Positions 20,350 through 29,741 are shown, counted from the stretch's first letter. The stretch: 29,996 nucleotides of DNA from Zygnema cylindricum (GCA_037447655.1 JBBHKE010000217.1:1-29996); one strand, 5' to 3'. A program made the numbers and translations. Notes: a model not told the origin generated them from the sequence alone.

Positions 20350-20354
20350 CACCT
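20350..20354. repeat. Copia-2 target-site duplication, right copy
   Basis: CACCT, identical to 13898-13902, marks the point where the gypsy gag sequence resumes. Confidence 0.93.
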
Positions 20355-20896
20355 CAGCCAGATGTATTAGCTGAAATTCACTTTTGAGCAAACGGCTCGA
20401 TACGCGGTAGAGTATGAGATGCAGACATCGTGGTGGGACGCTAATGAGCGATCGAAACCTCCTCACAGAGAATTGGCTAATCCATCTCCTCCTACCAGAA
20501 AAACCCATGGCCTCCTAATAGTCTACAGAAGACGTCCGCCATGTGAATTCCACCTATTAGTCTCGGAAACCGAATGTGTTTCCGATGTGGAAAAATCGGG
20601 CACGATGCCCGCATGTGTCCTGACAAGACAACCACTTGCACTCATTGCCACCAAAACGGATATTATGTCCATCGGTGCCACATCAAGGACCCTAATTTCA
20701 CTTATCAAAATCAGATAAAGAACGGAAGAATTTTGGCCTGTTTCGCGAAACCAATCACCCTTTCTAAGGAGACCAGGAAAGAGGAAGATCCTCCTAAGAT
20801 CTCTTGTAGAGAGAGAGAGAAGGCCGAGCTTCAAGCCACAATGGCGGCCATGATGAAAGAGCAATTTACAGCTTTCATGGCGGAAATGAAACCTTA
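20355..20896 (+). pseudogene. Gypsy gag, 3' part with two zinc knuckles
   Basis: Gag resumes after copia-2 with a frame reading LKFTFEQTARYAVEYEMQT, then a basic, proline-rich stretch. Next come two nucleocapsid knuckles from about 20577: CFRCGKIGHDARMC, a perfect CX2CX4HX4C, then CTHCHQNGYYVHRC, where the expected His is Tyr. A charged tail follows (KEEDPPKISCREREKAELQ) and a Met-rich helix (AAMMKEQFTAFMAEMKP), ending at 20894-20896. A stop near 20366 and frame changes separate it from its 5' half. Nucleocapsid knuckles bind the element's RNA during packaging. Confidence 0.82.
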
Positions 20897-20906
20897 ATTT
20901 ACTGGG

Positions 20907-21752
20907 ATGGCTAGGACCATTGTCCACATGCCGTCGTTGGCCGTGCAAACCCTTCGCGATTCCACCGTCCAACAATGGGTGGCCACATTTGAAAAGGGCT
21001 CAGCAGACCATAACCGAGTGGGCAAATTACAAAATTCTCGTGTCCCACTCTCATTTGCAAAAGAGCCTCTGTCTTCCCTATCAAAAACTGCTCCTACCAT
21101 CGCGGCCAAAACACTAACCATATTGGATGGCACTATTGATGAGGCTCATCAGGTGAAGGAGGGATTAAGTATTCTTTCAGCAATGTTGGAGGATGTACTG
21201 AAAGCCCTTCCCCTCGTTGATGAGGTCGTAGCGGCAGCCGCTTTGAGGGCTCTGCAGTTAAACCGTAGTCTCTTAGCAGTTCAACTGGTTACTACAGAAG
21301 AGCGTCGTAATTTCGAATCCCATATAAGTTTCCTCGATAACTCTCGGGGATCATTCTCAATGAACGGTGTTCACCCCACACTTCCTCTCATGGACACCGG
21401 AGCCAAACCTGTGATCCTTGGATTTGGGTTTGCCCTCAAGCTTGGTCTAACAGCTGACAAGCTTCAAGCTACAGCCACCCGACTTCTCACTTTGACTAGG
21501 ACTACAGAGCCTGTCGCGCGAATCACAAAGGACCCCCTCATTTTTCGGTTTCAAACAGGAACAGAAAATGAGTCCGTCGAGATGTCTGTTCATACATTAG
21601 TCACTAAATGCAACGATTACCAACGTTTAGTGGGCCAGGATGTTATTTTTCGAGTCGGTGGTGGTGTGGACATGCACGACCAAATATTCTCTTACCGACC
21701 GACGCACTTTCCGGAGCGCAAAATCTGCCACCCTCTCATTTCAGCCCGCTGA
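20907..21752 (+). pseudogene. Gypsy aspartic protease region
   Basis: This 281-aa open frame contains LMDTGAKPVILG with the catalytic D-T-G at 21393-21401, about residues 163-165, followed by GFALKLGL, a retropepsin pattern. Upstream is a helical linker (LSILSAMLEDVLKALPLVDE). Downstream, LVGQDVIFRVGGGVDMHDQ and RPTHFPE look like the region linking protease to the next domain. The frame breaks at 21752, and sense continues in another frame from about 21760. The protease cleaves the gag-pol polyprotein in such elements. The core looks intact, but the gene as a whole is broken. Confidence 0.82.
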
Positions 21753-23310
21753 CCTTTGCCCACTATGGCTCACTCGGCTACGGCTCTGCTCACATTCTTC
21801 GGGAGCTCCGTTGGGCGGAAATTTTCCACTCCCTTTTGGCTGAAGAAATCTTGCCAGATAATTCTCCCTTACCCGAGCTCTTTGCAGAGCCCAATTTTCT
21901 TATCGATTCTCACACATTTGACAATATTTATAAGTCGATATCATCTATTCTATTAAAAACTATCCCACCTATACCTAGAGTTTCAACCGATCCTTCGGGT
22001 TTCTTTCCTAGCAGTTGGAAGCCCGTTCAGCTGAGTCGTCATACGGACGAGGTCGTTCTTTTAGATCTATTCGCGCGAATTGAAACTTCAATATTGTCAT
22101 GTTTACGGAATTGTCTCCTCATCCGTCACTACTATGTAGTAGAAATTGATGCATTAGTTAGAAAAGCACAATTACACCACTGTAATCTCTCTCCTGCATT
22201 CACAGTATCCATAGTTGTTTCCAAAGTCAGCCTTTATACACATGCACACTGCTCTTCCACAAGACACCCGCATCCTTAGTAATCATCATCTACGTGATGT
22301 TGAACCGATAAACCTTGTTTTCGGGGGGTGGGAGTGTCAAGGCATGTCTCGGGCTGGCAAAGGTCTTGGTTTGGCGAATCTCTGTACCAAATTGTTTTTT
22401 GTGCTTTTGAGGGTCCTTCATTTTCTTCAAACCAGGGCCAAGCCTGTCAGATGAACGTCGCCGCTTATAATGATCCTCGGCTTACAGTTCTGGCTGACTA
22501 TTAGCACATAGAACACCTTAACGGACCCCCGCTACTTATTGATGCCACTCGGTATGGGTCCTTGGCACATCGGGTCCCCTCCAAATGGACGAACCTAATC
22601 GATGTTGGTCGTCTTCGTGAGGCTTATTTGTTTGTAAGACCTCCCACTAAAGACATTACGACCGCTTTGCTTCCCTTCCACCAAGTCCTATCATATGTCC
22701 AATCATACTACCTTCCTAATTAAAGCATTAATGTACTTGACTAGCCCCTCAAGGTCCTTCTTACTTTAGTGTCTTACCCTGATTCCCATGCATACTCTAA
22801 TAACGGTCCGGGCATGCTATGGAATAATGTCACTGGAGAGTTAGAGGAGCCTACAACCACAGAACTAGAATATGTCATGCATTTTATTCCAAGCACTACT
22901 ACGGCCCGTGGCCTTACGGATAGACACCGTTGCACTTTGTTGGGTAGGGTCATGGATCCTCAGTCTTTATCATTTGTCTTAGGTGTCGGCCTGACAGCTG
23001 GTCGCTACCCACAAAATCAACCCTTGCAACCAGCTGGGGGGGGGAATATGATAGCTCGTTCACGTTTTGTTTCCTCTCGCACCTCTCTTAGTCTAAAGGG
23101 AAATCCATTTCAGTTTTTTCTTTTCCCTTCTCTCATACCTGCGGTTAATGACATCTCTATCTATGATTTCCTCAACCCCAGTCATATGTCTTGGGAAATC
23201 TCAGCCTATACAGCCGTTCAATCCACAATTTCATCGTTACACGGTCTGGCACCGCAATGGACAGCTGCATTTCCGACGCATAGCTCGTACCACCGGGTGA
23301 ATATTATGTA
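21753..23310 (+). pseudogene. C5-cytosine DNA methyltransferase domain within gypsy pol (broken)
   Basis: Between protease and RT lies sequence with C5-methyltransferase motifs in canonical order. Motif I: LDLFARIET (~22060, canonical DLFAGIGG), followed by YYVVEID (motif II). Motif IV: FGGWECQGMSRAG (22320-22358); the catalytic Cys codon TGT at 22335 is kept, but the preceding Pro is Glu. Motif VI: MNV (22451-22459) where ENV is expected. Motif VIII: DATRYGSLAHRV...KWTNL (22541-22600). Motifs IX/X: GPGMLWNNVTGELEEP, then LLGRVMDPQSLSFVLGVGL, at 22800-22990. The domain spans several frames, with stops such as TAG 22502-22504 and two more before 22760. The upstream part (21760-22040) is an unrecognised N-terminal extension. 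Family membership rests on motif order. This copy cannot be active. Confidence 0.82.
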
Positions 23311-24390
23311 GCAGACCCCGGTAAAATACGAGTTAGGCAACTCACTCATCGCCGATGAGCAAATTGCATTTTCTCAAGCCATGGAAGCTTTCACTATCAA
23401 GAGTCGCGAGACGCCCAAGTGGAAATTCGATTCCAATCTCACAAAGGCGGAACATGCACTATTAAGTGACACAGTCACCCGTCATATAAACGCGTTTGCT
23501 TTCTCCATGAATGACCTTGGACGTCATGCTAGTTACAAAATGTCAATCGACCTAGAAGACGATTGACCTATCTTTAAGCCGAAACACCGTCTCTTTGAAA
23601 TGGAATGGGAATGGTGGACAAAAGATGCGTAGAATTAGAAGAAACCGGTCTAAGCTATCGGTCGGATTCCAATTTTGGCGCTCCCACAGTCATGCGTAGG
23701 AAGAAAGATTCCAAAAGAAATTTTATTGAGCAAAGAATGAGTGGGGACTACCGAGAGCTCAATGCCTGGACCCTTCAAGTCCACCACCCTATGCCTTTAG
23801 CGGAGGAAATATTTGACCATGTAGGTGGTGCGAAGTTCTTTAGCATTCTTCACTTACGTCAAGGGTTTAACGAGATTGAAATCGAGGAAAGAGATCCGCA
23901 TAAAATTGCATTTTGGGGCAGTGATGGTTGGTGGGAATGGGCAGTCATGCCTTTCGGTTTTAAGAACGCACCTGCCGTGTTTCAAAAAGTCATGGATTCG
24001 GTGCTGGGTGGATGTAAAGTTGCCCGGTGCTACATCGATGACTTGATAATCGCTTCTGCCACGGTTAAGGAGCACGCCCACCATATTGAGTGGGTTCTCA
24101 CCGAGATAAAGAAGGTCCGGCTGAAGTGTCACCCAGCCAAGTGTACTTTCGGTGCGGAGGGAGTGCCCTATCTCGGCCATTTTATTTCGGCTGAGGGCAT
24201 CACTCGCTTGGAAGCTAAGGTAGAGGCAATCAACAAACTGCCGGCTCCCACCGATCTCACTAGTCTGAGAGCTTTTCTCAAACTAGCCAATTATTACCGT
24301 CGTTTTGTAATGAATTTTAGTACGATAACTTCACCCTCAATGACCTTCTCAAGAAAGAAGTGCCTTTTGTTTGGGGACCCGCCCAAGTAG
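23311..24390 (+). pseudogene. Gypsy reverse transcriptase
   Basis: The N-terminal part (23381-23563: AFAFSMNDLGR, SIDLEDD) ends at TGA 23564-23566. It is followed in another frame by PIFKPKHRLFE, then the 261-aa open frame 23605-24390. That frame shows APTVMRRKKDS, MSGDYRELNAWT, FFSILHLRQGFNEI (the first catalytic Asp, usually in SxxDLxxGF, reads His), GWWEWAVMPFGFKNAPAVFQ, and the active site YIDD at 24031-24042. FLKLANYYRRF follows, the end of the RT connection. These are the standard Ty3/gypsy RT blocks. Copying of element RNA to DNA would be lost because of the stop, frame changes and Asp substitution. Confidence 0.92.
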
Positions 24391-24968
24391 AAGCGTTTCA
24401 AAAACTGAAAACGGCCCTTTCCAGCACTTTTATTCTTCGACCTCCTAACCACAAGCTTCCCTTTTGCCTAAAAACCGATTTCGAGAAGCTTGGCATTGCG
24501 GCTATTTTAACGCAAAGAGAGTTAAATGGAGAGGAATACCTAGTGGCATACTCCAGCTGGAGCAATAACCGAGCTGAATCTAATTACATTAGTTACGACG
24601 ATGAATGTCTTGCCGCGGTATGGGGTATTGTTCATATTCGATATTATCTTTACGGCAAGCCATTCACGCTCTTAATAGACCATCAACCCCTTCATTGGTT
24701 GATGACCAATGAAAATCTTTCAGGGAAGCTTGCCCGATGGGCTTTAATATTACAAGAGTACGATATTGATATCATCCATCGGCCCGGTTTGTTAAGCTTG
24801 AACGCTGACGGGATTTCTCGGAATCCGCGAACACCGATAACGGTGTCCGGCAAGATTTCGACGAGGATGAGGTACTGGCCATGTCGGCTGGTTCCTATAT
24901 CACTTACTGTCTCTCTTCTATTCCTCACTCTCGGCCGGCCACAGATCCGTGGCGCGACGGCCCATTAA
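24360..24968 (+). pseudogene. Gypsy RNase H
   Basis: A 202-aa frame overlaps the end of the RT frame, so one frameshift separates them. It opens VWGPAQVEAFQKLK, the usual RT-RNase H linker. Catalytic positions follow: KTDFEKLGIAAILTQ (Asp), YDDECLAAVWGI (Glu), LLIDHQPLHWL (Asp) and NADGISR (Asp). All four acidic residues appear to be present. Downstream of about 24840 the sequence leads to the integrase without further recognisable motifs. Confidence 0.9.
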
Positions 24969-25059
24969 TCCTCTTCCTCTCCTCTCAAACCTTTAGGCCC
25001 GGTACTACCGCCGAGGAGGAATTCGAGTAAAGAAACGAGCGAAAAATTATCTGTGGCTC

Positions 25060-25976
25060 GGCGGATCTTTAGTTCGATTGCTGGCGGACAGCAGTCATCG
25101 ACATGTTCCCCTGCCAACCAGGCGCTTGTCCTTGATTGAGCAGATACATACCGAGCTTGGCCATTATGGGACCAATCGTACTTTGATTCTTGTACAGGCA
25201 CGCTATTGGTGGTCCGGAACGCAAGCGAATGTGACGGCCATTCTCCACAAATGCGCCACATACGACCGGCTACGCACCTCTTTCTCTTATCGGCAGGTGT
25301 CTCTACAGCCATTGCCTATCAGAGGATTGTTTTATCGCTGATCCGTGGATCTTGCAGGACCGTTTCCCTTATCTCGAAGGGGAAACAATACATCATGACA
25401 ATGATTGAAAATTTTAGCAAGTGGGTAGAGGTGGTCGCTCTTCCCCACAAGACCGCTAAAATGACCATCGATGCATTTAAAGAGCATGTTCTCATGCGTT
25501 ATAGAGCTCCTGCGGAGATTCTCACGGACTAGGGTACGGAGTTCCACGGGGAATTTTAAGAAATGTTGGATGAAGCTATAATTGATCATCGCCGGACGAG
25601 TCGTGATCACCCACAAGCCGATGGCTTGGCGGAACGAGCAGTCCAAACTTTCAAGCGGGCTCTCCGAAAGCATTGTTTGGAGAAACACATCTTCGTCTAG
25701 GACGAATCCTTGGGCTATATCACTATGGAATACCGGATGTCCATACAGGCTAGCTTGGCTAATTTCAGTTTGTACTATATTCTCTTCGGTCGAGAACCCC
25801 TGCTCGGTCAGAATATTTAGAAAGCAGCAAGTTTACCTTTGCCTCTAATGTCTGACACCATATTTTTGGAAGAACTAACGCACCGTGCTTTTCTTTTTGC
25901 TCGTGAGATGCCCATGGCTTTTGATAATTTGCAGATCGCCTAACATCAAGATACTTTGTGGTTTGCCACCAAGTGA
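25060..25976 (+). pseudogene. Gypsy integrase, zinc-binding and catalytic core
   Basis: The zinc-binding part (25078-25340) reads EQIHTELGHYG...WWSGTQANV...HKCATYDR: both His and the first Cys are present, but the second Cys is Tyr. The core continues in another frame (from about 25370): IMTMIENFSKWVEVVALPHKT, AEILTD followed by TAG at 25530-25532 and GTEF (the second catalytic Asp kept), then QADGLAERAVQTFKRAL carrying the catalytic Glu. The canonical IDxFSKW Asp reads Glu. Further stops occur near 25557 and at 25974-25976. This is clearly a gypsy integrase, and clearly dead. Confidence 0.88.
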
Positions 25977-26417
25977 AGTGGCACTTACAAGCCTCAACTG
26001 AAATCTTATCGAGTCGGAGATTACGTGTACCTCCGACAACAATCTTTCAATACTTTGGACACGGATGTTTCACCACACATTATTCGTGTGGTGGAAATGG
26101 ATGGTAATGGGATGTTGGGTTTGCATGGTGCGGATACAAAGATAATTCGAGAGCATTCAAAGAATTGTGCACAATGTTGCTTACCGTATTTGTCATAGGA
26201 TATGGAACCGATGAGGATGCCAATCACAGAGGAGACGGAAAGTACAATTTGCAGGCAAGTAGACGGCGAGACTTCCATGCTCTTGTGCAACCATTGTAAC
26301 CAAAGGTTCCACATAGAGTGCTTAGTTCCTCTATTGACAGCTGTGCCAGTTGGCCATTGGTTTTGCCATGGCTGTCATGAGCTACCGGCGGTTTTGACTA
26401 GCTCCTCCGCAGGCTAG
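25977..26417 (+). pseudogene. Integrase C-terminal domain plus PHD finger
   Basis: One frame runs to 26417 with a single TAG at 26196-26198. The first part, YRVGDYVYLRQQSFNTLD and IIRVVEMDGNGMLGLHG, looks like the integrase C-terminal beta-barrel. After the TAG comes a PHD-type finger: ICRQV, LLCNHCNQRFHIECL, then VPVGHWFCHGC. This matches Cys4-His-Cys3 spacing, except that the second Cys of the first pair is Val. The trailing LVPLLTAVPVG is also characteristic. The stop TAG at 26415-26417 precedes the polypurine tract. PHD fingers usually read histone H3 tails; here one sits where chromoviruses carry a chromodomain, which suggests a role in target-site choice. Confidence 0.86.
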
Positions 26418-26419
26418 GT

Positions 26420-26432
26420 GCTAAGGGGGGGA
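26420..26432 (+). other. Gypsy polypurine tract
   Basis: GCTAAGGGGGGGA follows the pol stop immediately. It is the expected plus-strand primer just upstream of the 3' LTR. Confidence 0.65.
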
Positions 26433-27300
26433 ATTATAGGGTTCACTTCACGCTAGGGGAGTATTATTCCCTTTTCCTTTTTGTTATTTTCACTTTATTC
26501 TTTTGCATGATGTATATACATTGTTTCCTTCTCATTCATTTTGCGTTGGTATATATAGTTGTGAGCACAACTTGGCTGGTTAGTATGCATAGTTTACCTT
26601 GCTTCTCACTTATGCATGACAACTCTCATGCCGCATCGTATTAGTTGCTAGCACGCACGGTATGGGGCACGCTTGCACGATTTTTGGCACGCGCGCACAG
26701 TATCTGACGCGCGCGCATGGTATTTTGCATGCACGCACGATTTCTTGCACGCACGCTTAGTTTGCTCGCGATGTCGTCGATTTTTCTATTTGGGACGTGT
26801 ACACGATTTGCGTGCACGTTTCGTTTGAACATGTACTAATTTAGTGCGATTTCTTTTGTTTCATGCGTAGGTACACGATTTTGGAGTATAGATGTGAAAT
26901 ATCGTTTCGGCAAAGCATCGCAATTTCTAAAGTATTTCGTGCGGTATGGTTCGTTTCGTGTGTATACACGCGATTTCGGAGCATAGACGCGAAGTATCGT
27001 TGAGCGACGAAGTGCGATTTCCGAAAGCGTTGTCGGCGCTTCAATGTACCTTTATTGTTTAAGTTCCGGACCCATGTAGGTTCGCGCATACATGTAGTTA
27101 GGGAGGGTTTATACCCTCGGATGATGGATTTTGTTAGGCATATGGCAAACGATGTTGGCCGCCTATTGGCCAGCATCTTGAGTAGTTTCATTCATATAAA
27201 ATAGGCTAGACGTAGGCTAGTTTCGCGCTAGCCTTAGCTTAGCTTCTACTTAGGTTAATTTTGAGACTTAGAGAATTTAGCTTTTGGACAAGAATTTTCA
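26433..27300 (+). repeat. Gypsy 3' LTR
   Basis: From 26624 it is a direct repeat of 10580-11255, including the GCACGC-rich stretch (26645-26765) and the ~95-bp internal duplication (CGATTTTGGAGTATAGA near 26877 and a diverged copy near 26970). The part 26433-26623 has no counterpart at the 5' end. I include it because the polypurine tract should abut the LTR, but the LTR may start at 26624. TATATATAG near 26551 could be promoter-like. The end AAGAATTTTCA abuts satellite. No gene is seen here. Confidence 0.72.
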
Positions 27301-27373
27301 TGGTTTAGAATTTTTTTAACTTTTTTTGTGAGCGTTAACTATAGAAAGTTTTTGTTACCACTATTGTTGTTAA
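27301..27373 (-). repeat. Satellite fragment, inverted orientation
   Basis: TGGTTTAGAATTTTTTTAAC, GTGAGCGTTAAC and ACCACTATTGTTGTTAA are the reverse complement of a satellite A half. It continues the unit interrupted at 10579, apart from about 20 missing bp. It ends where the copia-3 LTR starts. Confidence 0.85.
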
Positions 27374-27988
27374 TGTTGATATTTATGTATTTTCTAGGTA
27401 TGTTTTAGTATAGAAAAAAAGCACAGGAAGTCTGCCTCTAACTCCCTTCTTCAAGCCCCCACACTTGTTGTAGTCACTGAAGGCTAGACAAGGAGCTAGA
27501 GACATGGATGCCTAGGCTCTCTAATGAGACAGGGTGTAGATTTTGTAGAATTACCAAAAGGTATTTAACGGATCCAGGATTTGATCCCGATACCTACCGT
27601 CCGTCAAACAACCCGTAGCCGTTAGCCTTATTCGTTTAGTCTAGGACTAGTGCTAAGACATATCCGGTTTGGTAGATATTTAATTATTATCTAGTAGGGT
27701 TTTCCATTTAACTAGATTACGATTTATAGGGCATATAAACATTTGTAATTTAAAGTACGGACAAAACAAATAGCACGGACATTTGTTTCGACGGTCTGTA
27801 TCAAATGCCGAAATAGATCGGACGGCCGTGGTTAGCTCTGGCTTCGCGAAAGGACAATTTGGCGACTTGCGGATGCTCCCACTTTGGTTGACATGTGGCA
27901 ACATCATACGGGTTTACGGAATCTTTGGAATGGAAGATAACAAATCCAAAATTGATAAATGTCGCAATATGTCATTGTCGTACAAAGT

Positions 27989-28029
27989 CCGTACAGAAAG
28001 TACTCCGGCACCTATACTTTCTTATACGG
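27989..28029 (+). promoter_or_regulatory. Copia-3 LTR hairpin, copy 1
   Basis: CCGTAC and AAAGTA pair with TACTTT and a weakened ATACGG around a CTCCGGCACCTA-type loop. It corresponds to the copia-2 hairpin. Confidence 0.5.
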
Positions 28030-28158
28030 TACTGTTTTTTAGACGTGGCATGACTTTGAGCCAAGTGGAGAGATAACATTTGGTAGCACGAATTCCGGGA
28101 ATTAAAAAAACGAGTCCGGATAAGACACGTGTTAAATTTTGGCCATGTCGTACGATGG

Positions 28159-28197
28159 CCGTACAAAAGGTGCACTGGCACCTTTACCTTTATGTAC
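28159..28197 (+). promoter_or_regulatory. Copia-3 LTR hairpin, copy 2
   Basis: The perfect 8-bp arms AAAGGTGC (28166-28173) and GCACCTTT (28178-28185) enclose an ACTG loop, flanked by GTAC at 28161 and 28194. The arm sequence differs from copy 1 and copia-2, yet both sides changed together. Confidence 0.6.
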
Positions 28198-28302
28198 TTT
28201 ACACTCTTGTCATTGGTTCGTACCTTAGTACTAGGGGGCTTAGAGAGGGGTTTTAGGAATTACAATATTCTGGTAGATAGCTGCCTCTCCCAGAGAGCAC
28301 CC

Positions 28303-28311
28303 TATATATAA
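28303..28311 (+). promoter_or_regulatory. TATA box of the copia-3 LTR
   Basis: TATATATAA follows the conserved CCTCTCCCAGAGAGC block. Copia-1 (TATACAAATA, 10211) and copia-2 (TACAAAA, 14721) have weaker versions at the same place. It marks the likely U3/R boundary about 30 bp downstream. Confidence 0.65.
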
Positions 28312-28656
28312 GGCAAACTTTGTATAGCCATAACAATCAATTTACTTGGCAATTTTTAGTGATTCTTTTTGCTGCGGACTCAAGGGAGTCCAAGCTACAC
28401 ACGAGTGTAGTGAGTCAAATTTTTTGCCTGCCTGGGTGGCTACATTTCTAATGGAAAGTCAAAGTGGGTGAATGTATCCAAATCATATATTCTAACTTTG
28501 CATTCTGTGGTGGAACTGAGAACACAAAAAGTCTTGCTTCAGGGTGAGGCTTTAATAGGGTTTTGATTGTCAAGGGTTCAATCATTTGGGCTTATATAAA
28601 CTTGGAGTCGGCACTCTCTAGATTAGCTTCTTTTGATATGTGAATTCTGTGTGGCA

Positions 28657-29640
28657 ATGGAGCCCATAGAATTTCAAGTTATGGGCCCACCATCTAGGGT
28701 GCCTATGTTCGATGGAACAAGATTCACTTTTTAGGAGTTTACAATGGAGGGAATGCTTTTCGAGAAGCACTTATAGAGAATTGTTTCGGGACAAGTGAGG
28801 TGTCCGCCACTAGGCTTTGGAGGAGCTCACTATGGTGAATCATTTGAGGCTGCCCAGAATATCATGCGGAGTTCAGATGTAACGCAAGGTAAAGGGGAAA
28901 ACCTTGTCGTGGATCGGGAAAAAGGGGAGAAGGAAAAGGGACACCTATGGTGAGGGGAGCTAGGCTCTCATTTATGGTACCACTTGTAGGGATTAAAACT
29001 GAAGAAAAAGAAAAATATAGGAAAACAAAAACTCTATAGCAAAACATATCATATTTAGAAACGTATCTTAGTCCATAGCTATCACTCTTATATACTTAAA
29101 GAAGTCTTCAAAGATATGGGAAGTACTAATTCAGATTTATAAGAGTGAGACTATATAGAGGCAGCAGTTAGTAAAACAATAAATAGAGGCCTATATTTAT
29201 AAAGGCAATAGTATAATAGAGTTTTGCAATGATATTGCTGCGTTATATGTTGAGCTTGCTAGTGCGGGATATGTAGAATCTGTGGAGAGAAAGATTAATA
29301 CACTATTTATGAAACTCCTAGATGAGTACGTAGATATCATTTATGTATGCAGGGAATGGATGGCTCCTCGTGGACTAGGAGCATTACCATGGGGAAAATA
29401 CTTATGAGGGAAAGCACTTTGGAGCTTTGAAAGGGAAGTGATAGGTACTGCTTTAGTGGTGGTGACTGGGCTCCGATGTGAACAGTTGTGAAGGGAATGA
29501 GAGTGAAGAAGCAAAGGTCCTTATCGAACTGGTAAAGAAAGAGAAAAGAGGCTTTGAAAAATGGGTTTGCCGCACTAGGAAATTGGGTCATGGAGGAGTG
29601 TCCTGGGCTCCTTAATTGGTATATAGAAAAGGAGAAAGCG
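28657..29640 (+). pseudogene. Copia-3 gag remnant
   Basis: It opens MEPIEFQVMGPPSRVP, parallel to copia-2, with its first ATG again 20 bp inside the LTR and a second at 28681 within the primer-binding site. A TAG near 28732 replaces the Trp codon of copia-2, and further stops and indels follow. Recognisable pieces are FCNDIAALYVELASAG (~29225), LFMKLLDEYVDIIY (~29307) and a decayed zinc knuckle near 29560-29600, where one Cys is Arg, GH is kept and a one-base shift precedes the last Cys. Nothing after the knuckle resembles protease. Confidence 0.85.
28677..28691 (+). other. Copia-3 primer-binding site
   Basis: AGTTATGGGCCCACC follows the LTR end. It differs from copia-2 only in its first base and has the same complementarity to the initiator tRNA-Met anticodon arm. 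Confidence 0.8.
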
Positions 29641-29741
29641 TCACCGACTTATCGGTAGATAAAAGACAAAGTCCAGATCACAAAAGTGTATTTTAAGGTA
29701 TAAAATAAAAGCAGGTACAAGGATGTCAAAGTGGACCGCTT

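Larger units (their letters stand above)
10580..27300 (+). mobile_element. Ty3/gypsy element with DNA methyltransferase and PHD finger, split by copia-2
   Basis: Two direct LTR copies (10580-11255 and within 26433-27300) flank gag, protease, methyltransferase, RT, RNase H, integrase and PHD finger, all on the plus strand. Removing the nested copia-2 (13903-20349 plus one TSD copy) leaves about 10.3 kb. The protease-RT-RNase H-integrase order defines Ty3/gypsy. Both ends sit in inverted satellite. I see no target duplication, and about 20 bp of satellite are missing between the flanks. The two LTRs differ at roughly 9% of compared positions by eye, and the coding part has many stops and frameshifts, so this is an old inactive copy. 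Confidence 0.88.
27374..28676 (+). repeat. Copia-3 5' LTR (~1303 bp)
   Basis: It starts TGTTGATATT, shares TATTTTCTAGGTATG, the GTCACTGA block and GGCATATAAAC-type landmarks with copia-2, and ends GAATTTCA at the same point relative to gag. It is about 250 bp longer than the copia-2 LTRs, largely because the hairpin region is present twice (27989-28029 and 28159-28197). GTCATTGGTTCG (~28208) is CCAAT-like. Confidence 0.87.
27374..29741 (+). mobile_element. Copia-3: 3'-truncated Ty1/copia element
   Basis: It has a 5' LTR, a primer-binding site and a broken gag related to copia-2. It lacks protease, integrase, RT, RNase H and the 3' LTR. The left edge is TGTTGATATT in satellite. The right edge is where satellite homology resumes (about 29742). 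The 29640-29741 stretch is presumably the remnant end of gag or spacer; I recognise nothing in it. Confidence 0.86.

Noticed and set aside
26641-27191. Minus-strand open frames repeated in the two gypsy LTRs (63-116 aa)
   Set aside because: They occur in the non-coding LTR, are repeated only through LTR duplication, and are of low complexity (Arg/Ala-rich from GCACGC repeats).
9332-28676. Copia-1 and copia-3 as two halves of one split element
   Set aside because: One keeps only the 3' half and the other only the 5' half, but their LTRs differ strongly in length and sequence, so they come from different copies.
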